NCBI RefSeq assembly: GCF_041956535.1
Contig: NW_027192206.1
Coordinates: 229,149-293,148 of the forward strand
Length of the DNA stretch: 64,000 nt
Reading direction: 5' to 3'
From: Calcarisporiella thermophila CBS 279.70
Lineage: Eukaryota; Calcarisporiellomycota
This document shows, piece by piece, positions 55,499 through 64,000 of this stretch. The stretch's first letter is position 1; each line of letters opens with the position of its first letter. The position numbers were made by a program, and so were the translations under genes. The notes under the pieces were generated by a model, which did not search any database, had not been told where the DNA came from, and saw only the letters and a list, made by a program, of their open reading frames with translations.

Positions 55499-58400
55499 AT
55501 GCTGGTGAAAAATTGGGTTCGGAGTTCACTACGTTCAGTCTCGCATCAGGCTGCAAAAGGCCCCATCGAGATGATTGTAATCTGCCTTTTCATTGCGGCC
55601 TTCACCTATTTCAATCTGCTGCACTCTGCGAAGAATTCGGAACTCTTCGCTGATCCTAGTACATCTCGGGAAGAGGTGCTTGATAGCGCAACAATCATGG
55701 TTAGTCCAGGAAGCTCAGACTTTGTCTCAATCGCCCCCGAACTATCTGCTAACTCGACCGCTGCCCGGGTCCTTTTACAACAAGTACGCGTGAGCTTTCA
55801 ACAGGAAGCTGTTGTTTCAAACCGCATGAAGGAAAGCTTTTCTCGAATTCGAGAAAATGCGATCCAGCACTCTTGGTATCCTGTTGCACTGAGCATGTTG
55901 GAGAATAATAACGAAGCAACACTCGTGGATGAAGGCTTCAGCTCTATTCTTGCTTCTTCTTTGGGTGCCAATGAGTATAAGGTTGATGGAACAAACACCA
56001 CGAAGGATATGGTCAATAAGGGATGGGCAACCCTAGTGATGTCATTCGCAAGCAACGTGACTGAAGGAAATCATAACATATTAGCCCATGAGTGGATACA
56101 ACATATCTTTAACATGAACGATGGCTTCTTGGTGCCATTGCACACCGCAAAAGCCAAAACAAATAGGAATACGCTCTCATGGGGTTTGATGGTGGCGAAA
56201 AATATTGTAGTCAAGGTCTCCGAGCTCATTAGGGTACGTATTTGCAATGGCCCTCTACTTTCCTCTAGCTTTCGGTTGAAGATTAACGATACGGTTGTTT
56301 CTAGCGTGCCGGCACCACCGACATTGTGATTTTTGCCATTGGCTATGTGATGACTTTGGCTACCTTCGTCTCTCTCTTTGTGAACATGCGTGCCCTTGGG
56401 TCCCGCTGGTCGCTTGCCATCGCAGTGCTCTGCTCAGGCTTCTGTGCGTTTTTGACCGCCTTGTTTACTGTACAGAGCTTCGGCGTGGTGATCGATCCAA
56501 AGCTTCTTAGCGAAGCTATCCCTTTTCTCATCATCACCATTGGCTTTGAACGACCGTTCACGCTCACTCGCGCGGTCATGATGGCCCCGTGCACGACTTC
56601 TTCTCTGAGGCGGGATGTGCAGGAGAACGTGGTTTCGGCTGTGGAGGCCGTGGGCCTGACGATTCTCCGGGACTGTGCCATCGAGATTATGGTATTGACA
56701 ATCGGCGCGCTCTCGCATATCAAGGGTCTCCGGGAGTTTTGCTTCTTGGCTGCGTTTATTCTCTTCTATGATTGCCTGTATATGTTCACGTTGTACACGG
56801 CGGTTCTCACGCTCAAACTCGAGCTGAAACACCTCCGCATGCTCAACAGCGCTAAAAGAACAGGCGCTCCGACCAGTGGCACCGCCTATATCCGCCAGAT
56901 CACCATGAATGCATTCAGTGATCCGAGCAGCGACTCGTTAATGGAGGCCAATCAGAAAATGGATAAGCGTGGAATGACTCGCGTGAAGCTGCTCATGATC
57001 ATTGGCTTTGTGGTCATGCATATCCTCAATATTTGCACCACCCTGACCAACAAGCAGGACGAGCCCACCTCGGCCTCCTCCAACCCTCCTCGGGCCCAAG
57101 TCGACGTCACGGATGGCATTATTGCGCCTGTAGTTAGTATGCTCATTCAAAATCACCAGCAGAGCGATTTGGCAAATCTACCCTTGGTGGTTGAGGTCGC
57201 TTCTCCTTTCTTGCTCCACACAACAGCCTCCACCCTTGCGGTTGGCAAGCTGGTGGAGCTTGTCTCGTACTACTTGCAGGACCCCCTGATCAGCAAATGG
57301 ATCAGCATTGCCCTTTCCGCCTCATTGTTCCTGAACTGCTACCTCTTTCACCTAGCTAAGCAACCCAAGCCTGTGGAAGCGGAGAAGCAGCCTGGTGCAA
57401 CCACGACCAAGTCGACCGTGGCACCCGCAGATAGAAATCCTGCGTCGGCGAGTACGAGAACGGTTGCATCTGTCGTGCCGGAAAAGAAGACACCCGCGCC
57501 CTTGACCGTATCGCAGGAAATTGCAACGGTGAAAAAGCTTCAAGCGGCTCCTAAATCCTCCGTTTCCATTGTTCAAGGCGAGGTCCGTGAGGTCGAAGAG
57601 TGCGCTGCACTGCTCAAAGAGCAGGGATCCCACCTGCTGAGCGACGAGGAGATCATTTTGCTGGTGCAAAACGGAAAGGTTGCCCCCTATGCCCTAGAGA
57701 AAACCCTTGGAGACTTCACACGCGCGGTGCGTGTGCGCCGTATGATCATTTCGCGGCAATCCATCACGGGCACGCTTGAGAAGAGCTTGCTGCCCATGGA
57801 GAACTATGACTACACCAAGGTCTTGGGCGCGTGTTGCGAAAACGTTGTCGGATACATGCCTTTGCCTCTGGGGATCGCAGGACCCTTGACCATCGACGGC
57901 GACACTATCCATATTCCAATGGCGACCACAGAAGGCACTCTGGTGGCGTCGACTTCGCGTGGATGCAAGGCAATCAATATGGGAGGGGGCGCGACCACCG
58001 TATTGACTCGGGACGGAATGGCACGTGGGCCCGTCATGGAATTCCCCAACATCACTCGTGCAGCAGAGGCGAAGCGGTGGCTGGAGGAGGAAGGCCGCGC
58101 GGAAATTACCGAGGCCTTCAACTCGACGAGCCGATTTGCTCGGCTGCAAAATACAAAGGTTGCCCTTGCGGGCAAGCTGGTGTTCATCCGCTTCGTCACC
58201 ACCACCGGAGATGCGATGGGAATGAACATGATCTCTAAGGGATGCGAGAAGGCCCTTGCCCATTTGCAGGAGCGCTTCCCCGACATGAAAATCATCTCCC
58301 TCTCCGGCAACTACTGCACGGACAAGAAGCCCGCTGCAATCAACTGGATCGAGGGCCGCGGCAAATCGGTCGTGGCAGAGGCGATCATTCCCGGTGACAT

Positions 58401-58962
58401 CGTGCGCTCGGTCCTGAAGACGACGGTGGAGGCGCTTGTGGAGCTGAACATCAGCAAAAACCTGATTGGCTCCGCGATGGCGGGGTCCGTGGGCGGGTTC
58501 AATGCCCACACGGCCAACATTTTGACGGCCATCTTCATTGCGACCGGCCAAGACCCGGCCCAAAACGTGGAGAGCTCCAACTGCATCACACTGATGAAGG
58601 CCATCAACGACGGCAAGGACCTGCATCTCTCGTGCACCATGCCCTCCATCGAGGTCGGCACGGTTGGCGGGGGAACCGGATTGCCCGCCCAAGCTGCCAT
58701 GCTCGACATGCTTGGGGTTCGCGGTCCCCACCCGGAGACGCCCGGCGCGAATGCGCAACGCTTGGCCAGAATCATCTGTGCCGCGTGTATGGCCGGGGAG
58801 CTGAGCTTGTGCTCGGCGCTTGCCGCGGGCCATTTGGTCAAGAGCCATATGCAACACAATCGGGCCGGGGCGTCCGCAGTACCCACACCCGTTGCGTCAG
58901 CGCCGCTTCCCAAGTTGAGCGAGGAGGAAAAAAAGACTATCTCTGAAGGTGGCAATAGATAA
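55499..58962 (+). CDS. HMG1: 3-hydroxy-3-methylglutaryl-CoA reductase with sterol-sensing domain
   Basis: Two exons: 55499-56233 and 56305-58962; 1130 aa. Rate-limiting enzyme of the mevalonate/sterol pathway; ER membrane. TM1 near residues 24-42, a ~190-residue lumenal loop with N-glycosylation sequons, then a sterol-sensing domain of about five helices ([20 protein letters not shown] to [20 protein letters not shown]), a further membrane segment, and a linker. The catalytic domain starts near 700: [30 protein letters not shown] (Glu), [24 protein letters not shown] (Lys), [13 protein letters not shown] (Asp), [12 protein letters not shown], and [12 protein letters not shown] (His). All four catalytic residues are present. 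The residue after HNR is Ala, not the Ser phosphorylated by AMPK in animals. The start is the only Met before TM1. Confidence 0.96.
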
Positions 58963-59726
58963 AACTCTCCCTCCCTCCCCCCTCTCCCCCCCCCTCTCCC
59001 CTCTCTCTTTCTCTTTCACTTTCTCCCTCTCTATCTAAAAAATTTTGAACGATGATCAATTCGTCTTGTTATCTACATGTACCTCCTTTCTCTCGACTTC
59101 CTTTTCATTATTACCCTTTTTATCTATTATCATAATTGTCTATTTTCAGCCAAAATAGAATAAAAAACATTGATATGACCTAGTGTAGTTCGGAGCAAAA
59201 GATTGGACGGTCCGTGCGCCAAAGAGACGCTTGTTTACCTTTCTTCCTCGTTGGAGGTATGTGAGAGGGGCCACTCGATAAAGGCCTGCTGCAACCAATG
59301 CTGTTTTTGGCCGCAGAGTGGAGTGGTTAGTTATTTCGAGCTCTCCTCCCCACGATTCCACTCCGGCTTGATTTCCTTACCATATTCCGTCCTGTTGTCG
59401 ACGTCATCCAATTCCGTCACGGAAAATTTTTGTTGATGGTTTGTTTATAGTTGATTGAGCCTCTATTGTTCCTTCTCTTCTTCCCTTCTCACTTTTGTCA
59501 TTACCGGAAGCACCTCGCAGAGAACATAAAAAGTAAGAGTCACACGCACTGCTTCTGCCCCCTATTGCGAAGTCATGATGGATCTTGTTAAGATGGGCAT
59601 CCATTTCCATGATGAGCAATGGGCGGATGGTTTTATTTGTGTTTTTGTTTTCGAAATTCACAAGATCCATGAGTGCATTTAGTTTCTCACTTCATCTTTA
59701 TTAACTCTTTTTCTTTTTGCAGGAAA
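58963..59726. other. Intergenic region between HMGR and RPS19
   Basis: Starts with a ~70-bp C/T tract (58969-59035) in the HMGR 3' flank. The right end holds the RPS19 promoter; TTTTTGCAG at 59714-59722 just before the RPS19 ATG is a good splice acceptor, so a 5' UTR intron is likely. Confidence 0.45.
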
Positions 59727-60299
59727 ATGGCTGGTGGAGTTACCGTTAAAGACGTGAACGCACACGATTTCGTAAAGGCCTATGCCGCACACCTTAAGCG
59801 TGCCGGCAAGCTTGAGGTGCCCAAGTGGGTGGACATGGTCAAGACTGGCGCGTACAAGGAGCTTGCCCCCTACGATCCCGACTGGTTCTACGTCCGTGCT
59901 GGTAATTATTCCCTTTTTCCCCTCGTCTATGCAGCATGAATTCTTAGATGATTCTTGCTCTTCATAGCTGCCGTCGCTCGTCACATCTACCTCCGCAATG
60001 GCGTTGGAGTTGGTGCCCTCAAGCGGTTGCACGGTGGTCGTAAGCGCCGTGGAACACGGCCCTCGCACCACGCTGAGTCCTCTGGCTCCGTGGCCCGCAA
60101 GGTCCTCCAGTCCCTCGAGAAGGTGGGTGTTTTGGAAAAGGATAGCAATGGGTGAGTATCATGTCCAATCTTTTCCCGAGCTTGCTGCGCAAACGATTGA
60201 CCATTCTTCACTTTTGGTAGCGGCCGCAAGATTACTCAGGATGGCCAGCGCGACTTGGACCGTATCGCGTCCTCGCTCATCAACAAAGCTGATGCTTAA
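59727..60299 (+). CDS. RPS19: 40S ribosomal protein S19 (eS19)
   Basis: Three exons: 59727-59901, 59968-60151, 60221-60299; 145 aa, the usual eukaryotic length. Reads [115 protein letters not shown]. Needed for 40S maturation and part of the mature subunit. The ATG follows a strong splice acceptor by 4 nt, so transcription probably starts upstream of a 5' UTR intron, as is common for ribosomal protein genes. Confidence 0.97.
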
Positions 60300-60993
60300 A
60301 TTCTTTTTGTTTTCCTCCCCTAATAAACATTTCCCATTTGCTTGTTTTAGACTTGATAACCGTTACTCTATATCTGTTCTAAAGAGGGTGTAGTAACCTT
60401 TAAATGGCCGCTGCAAATTCAGCTATAGCCCACTAAGAGGCCAAAAAATTTTCTCGTGTAAACCTCTCTGCTCTGAAAATTTCAGAGGTGACAAACACCC
60501 TACAAAAAATTAGGATAATTGAATAAATCTATTTGGGGAGAGTTTCGAAAGATTCCAACATTATAATATAATTTATTAATGCGATTTTTCATCGATATTG
60601 CTTTCTCGATTTTCCTTCCGGCGCGTTTTCTGACGATCTTTCCCACTCTTCCTTTTATCCACTTGTCTGGTACTAGTATCTGCTCTGCTATTTATATTCT
60701 ACTGCAGTTTCCTGTTCACAAAAATAGGGTTACTTAGTCGGAATGTATTTTCATAATCGATCTTCTTCTCTTACCTTTTCATCATTGTTCTTAACCTATT
60801 GTGTTATTCACCTGGGATATGCCGGATCAAGTTTACATTACATCTAACTGATTTTCTAGCTAAAGCATAAAAAATAAAAATTAAGGGTGAGTTCCTCTTA
60901 ATTATCCTCATAGATATTCGATTGTACTACGGTAAATACGATTTTTTATATCCTTATTCGGGCTGCAAGATTGTATGCGCACTTATATCTTCA
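60300..60993. other. AT-rich intergenic region bordering the mobile-element island
   Basis: Contains a short perfect inverted repeat CTCTGAAA/TTTCAGAG near 60472-60488. No gene. Confidence 0.4.
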
Positions 60994-61184
60994 TCGCTCT
61001 CTTCATTGCAAGTTTCAAAAAAGTTTCAAATGCACTACTTGAAATGGAATCCTCGGAGTCATCGTCTAATTCTGCAATAAAAATTCTCCTGGATGGATGG
61101 AATATTATACAAGCGCCTTTATTATTAAACACTGGAGGTTCTACACTATATGCTGTTCCACCCGCCACCCCAGTTATATATGCT
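60994..61184. repeat. Left inverted-repeat arm (~190 bp) flanking the Tc1 element
   Basis: Reverse complement of 62491-62670 with about seven substitutions and one 11-nt insertion, a tandem copy of AAGTTTCAAAA near 61010-61032. On the minus strand it carries an open frame (YITGVAGGTAYSVEPPVFNN, then ACIIFHPSRRIFIAELDDDS) that matches the frame in the right arm, so the repeat is a piece of coding sequence. Weaker similarity continues inward to about 61260. Confidence 0.85.
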
Positions 61185-61367
61185 TTTTCTAGAAAACCAC
61201 GGGTATTATATTGATGCTCGGGAAAAATGGCCTTCATGATAAAATTGAAGACATATTTATTATCGTTATTTCACAAAACTATTTCAATACTTCGTGTATC
61301 CTCCTCTAGCTTTATAAACAGCTCGGAATCTCCTCAACATACTCTCGTATAAGTTATCAATATAAGC

Positions 61368-62309
61368 CTAAGCTATACTCTCCCACGTACATTTGATTCG
61401 TTCCCAGAGCTCTTCCCTATCCTTTGGCCGAGTAGAATAATCTTGAAGCCTCCTCTTCAAGAGGCTCCACGCGTTCTCTATGGGATTTAAATCTGTTGAC
61501 TGAGCAGGCCATTCTGATACTCTTATGTTGCGATCTTGCAGCCATGCTTGAGTTGACTTGGCGATATGAGGGGGGGCATTGTCATGTTGGAAAATGATCT
61601 TATCTTTGTCTATCCCGTACCGTTCGAATGTTCCAAGAAAACCTTCATCTAAAATGTTCTGATATGTCCTGGCATTTATTCCACCTTCTACACGAAGTAG
61701 AAGCCCCACTCCTTGCGAGGTGATGCAGCCCCATATCATGATTGACTCTTTTCCCTGGTTCGTGGTTGGAATAATATTGCACTCTCGCAGAGGTTGCCCC
61801 TTCTTTACGTATGTGTATTCCTTTCCAGTGGTCTGTAAAAAGGACACTATGGCTTCATCCGAGATTATTATGGTTTGTATGGTCTGAAAATCCCACCTAA
61901 CAAGTTGAGCTGCGAATTTGAATCGAGCTTTAAAATGGCGCGGGAGCAGCAAAGGCTTCCTAGGCTTTGATCGAGGCTTCACTTCGTGCCTTCTAAGCAT
62001 CATTTTTACAGTTTTGTTTGTTACGCTTTTCTTCAGCTCTTCTCTGATAACTTTCTGCAAGTCGACAAGCTTAGAACACTCTCCGGTTGACGCCTTCTTA
62101 GAAATGTATTTCTCATCTAATTCACTTAGACTACGCGGACGACCATATTTTGGCTTCATAGAAGGATATTTCGGGGTACTCCATTCCTTGATTATTCTTC
62201 TAGCAGTTTCACGGCTTATTCCCACTAGTGCTCCAACCTTACGTGTGGACACTCCCTTTCTTGAAAGTTCAAGCACACGTTCTCGAATCTTTTTACGAGT
62301 TGGCTTCAT
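61368..62309 (-). mobile_element. Tc1/mariner (Tc1-type, DD34E) transposase, intact
   Basis: Uninterrupted 313-aa frame. The N-terminal paired-like helix-turn-helix starts MKPTRKKIRERVLELSRKG, with GALVGISRETARRIIKE; the GRPRSLSELDE hinge motif follows. Catalytic triad: IISDEAIVS (first Asp), FQHDNAPPHIAKS (second Asp) and DLNPIENAWSLLKRRL (Glu), with 34 residues between the second Asp and the Glu. WPAQSTDLNPIEN is the Tc1 hallmark. No stop or frameshift, so it could be active or recently inserted. No short classical Tc1 terminal repeats with TA duplications were identified; long inverted arms flank it instead. Confidence 0.94.
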
Positions 62310-62490
62310 AGATGTCAGATATTGTTAAAAAATAAAAGCATCACCGTTGCAAATAAAAAATATTTAAATGGAATGGTGGAGAGGATATAAAAAACATTTG
62401 GGTATCTTTGGCACACATCGGCATTTATAAAGATATCAATTTCCCATAAATTCGGGGTGCTATTCAACGATATCCTAGTTTTACAAGAAA

Positions 62491-62670
62491 TGCATATATA
62501 ACCGGGGTAGCGAGTCGAACAGCCTATAGTGTAGAACCTCCAGTGTTCAATAATAAAAGCGCTTGTATAATATTCCATCCATCCAGGAGAATTTTTATTG
62601 CAGAATTAGACGATGACTCCGAGGATTCCATTTCAAGTAGTGCATTTGAAACTTGCAATGAAGAGAGCGA
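62491..62670. repeat. Right inverted-repeat arm (~180 bp) flanking the Tc1 element
   Basis: Inverted match to 60994-61184. On the plus strand it is open (YITGVASRTAYSVEPPVFNN, then IFIAELDDDSEDSISSSAFE) and runs without a break into the adjacent pseudogene, so this side looks like the original context of the repeated fragment. Confidence 0.85.
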
Positions 62671-63136
62671 CATACTCTGCTTCACGAATTTCCGGTAAAA
62701 TACAGCAAAGAAGTACAATGGAATTTCTTTGCCGAGTACCATGGAAAGAGGTGGGTAGATTGCCATTTTGGTTTGATTTCTCGCTGATTCTCGGCAGTTG
62801 AATCGAAGACGGGAACAAGTAATATCTACAGATCGATTTCGTCATTCGAAGGCCGCTTACAAGCAACCAGCGGCGGCAGGGAACAAGCCAGGGAGGAAAA
62901 TCATCCATCAAGATTTTCCGCTATGAGCGTCCCAGCAGACCGGAGACACTAAAGGTCCTGTCAATCGAGAAGTTTTCGATCTTCTCATTTTCTGATGAAC
63001 ACAAAGCGATTTATGCGTACAACGGATCAGCGGGAGCCGAAAATGTCGAAGTCAACCAGAAAATCCCTGCAAAGAAAGATAAGCGGTATCCGAAACATAT
63101 TGAGGAGGTAGAGGAGAAGAAAAAAGGCATATATTA
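62495..63136 (+). pseudogene. Frameshifted coding remnant of unknown repeat-associated protein
   Basis: Four plus-strand segments read as protein in shifting frames. First, 62495-62698, beginning in the right repeat arm. Then a shift to VKYSKEVQWNFFAEYHGKRW and VDCHFGLISR, ending in a stop near 62792. Then REQVISTDRFRHSKAAYKQP and, after another break, PETLKVLSIEKFSIFSFSDE to KKKGIY at 63134-63136. Composition is charged and protein-like, so it is probably one decayed gene with at least two frameshifts. I do not recognise the family; a transposon-derived or multigene-family protein is likely given its duplication. Confidence 0.5.
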
Positions 63137-64000
63137 AGGATTAAACCACTTGGGCGGGTCCTATATCGAGAGATTGTGCAAACAGATTATGAGCTTGGCA
63201 CACTGATTATGGAGTATATTTGGATGCAAATCGGAAGAGGGCGAGGAGGAGGAGGGAATGGTCAAAAAAGGAAATAAAGTCCAGGAATTTATTTTCATTC
63301 TTGCATCCAAAAAAGTTCGGTTTAAGCCAGGAATTCCATCCTGCCCTTGGCGATTTCCTGTGAATTGACTACCATTTCTTTGAAACTTTTTGTACATAAT
63401 TTCATACACAAGAGTCTGTGTTATGGGAGAATTTCCATAGGATAAAGGTCTGGGAGCAACATTTGATAACCTCAGAGAAAATAGGTTCATTATGCTAGCG
63501 AGCAAAAACCTTTCTCTCTTTTAGGTTTCCTCCTACCTTCAATACTGTTGCAAACCTCTTTATCCTATTTAACAAAGTATTGTGATAAAATGGCAGAGTT
63601 AGTAGCTCTCAAGCTTTTTGCTAATGATTTACAGTATGCTGCACGGGTGTATATGAAATTAAAGTTTCTTATTGCTCTTATTATTCTTTCATCCCATAAA
63701 GTATATCAATGATGATTTATATAATAATAATGTAACATAAAGGCAATAACGTTTCATAATTATCATAAAAAGTTTAAACGGAAATTTTCCGAGAGATAGG
63801 AGGCTGAGTTTTAATCAAGCGTACCTATGACTTTAACGATTTCGTTGAAAATACATCCGCCATCTGGAAAATTAGGTTATTCAATAACATTATTATCATA
63901 TATTTGTTTTAATTTTAAACAATACTTGAGATAGACATCCATCAACAGATATAAGCCCATGCTCATAGGGCCTCTGTTCAACAAGATATGAACGCATATT
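63137..64000. other. AT-rich right edge of window
   Basis: No convincing gene. A 114-codon minus-strand frame at 63161-63505 lacks recognisable features. Probably repeat-derived or intergenic DNA. Confidence 0.35.

Noticed and set aside
56326-58962. Long antisense and alternate-frame open stretches across HMGR (e.g. 57694-58857 minus)
   Set aside because: Shadow frames of a GC-rich coding exon; the sense frame has all HMGR motifs.
60994-62670. Reading the long inverted arms as standard Tc1 terminal repeats
   Set aside because: They are coding, of unequal extent, diverge inward, and lack TA duplications at their outer ends; kept only as inverted repeats.
63161-63505. 114-codon minus-strand frame at the right edge
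   Set aside because: No domain, AT-rich repeat-bearing neighbourhood; not supported as a gene.

Overview
This window is nuclear DNA of a fungus, most likely from an early-diverging lineage (Mucoromycota, Zoopagomycota or chytrid grade) rather than an ascomycete or yeast. Genes are dense and on both strands. Introns are mostly 45-100 nt with GT..AG ends and CTAAC/CTAAT-like branch sites. Marker families are fungal: a UPF0658 Golgi membrane protein, a GGC1-type GTP/GDP carrier, a fungal-type cystathionine beta-lyase, a Pap1/Yap-type bZIP factor and EFG1. Several genes that yeasts lack are also present: a LARP7-like xRRM protein, a BCL7-like protein, an Mlx-like bHLH factor and a TRIC channel. 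I rebuilt gene models by hand from splice signals and frame continuity. Exon edges are explicit and every multi-exon model closes in frame, but none was checked against transcripts.

Layout. 1-6.7 kb: 3' end of a LARP7-like gene, cystathionine beta-lyase, proteasome ATPase RPT1, and seipin divergent from RPT1. 6.9-16.4 kb: peroxisomal enoyl-CoA isomerase, argininosuccinate synthase, casein kinase 1, UPF0658 protein, GGC1. 18-28 kb: an orphan acidic protein, TRIC channel, ribulose-phosphate epimerase, DHHC palmitoyltransferase, and a kinesin-like protein with a degenerate motor. 28.4-34.4 kb: BCL7-like protein, a RIB2-type deaminase, a phage-T4-like ATP DNA ligase with a mitochondrial presequence, an alpha/beta hydrolase. 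35.3-47.6 kb: amino acid transporter, bZIP, bL21m, EFG1, a small multi-exon gene, a tandem-PH protein, lipoyl synthase. 48.2-60.3 kb: GT4 glycosyltransferase, a small two-exon gene, peroxisomal hydratase-SCP2 protein, uS5m, Hub1/UBL5, Mlx-like bHLH, HMG-CoA reductase, RPS19. 60.3-64 kb: AT-rich, repeat-rich DNA with an intact Tc1-type transposase between two inverted copies of a coding fragment, plus a frameshifted pseudogene.

Themes. Mitochondrial functions recur (bL21m, uS5m, LIP5, GGC1, DNA ligase). Peroxisomal beta-oxidation recurs too: an isomerase ending AKL and a hydratase-SCP2 protein ending SRL. Neighbours share no obvious pathway, so this looks like ordinary gene-dense fungal euchromatin with one mobile-element island at the right end. 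The most unusual items are the pseudo-kinesin, the T4-like ligase, two abutting 45-bp palindromes, and active-site residues carried on 12-13 nt micro-exons.
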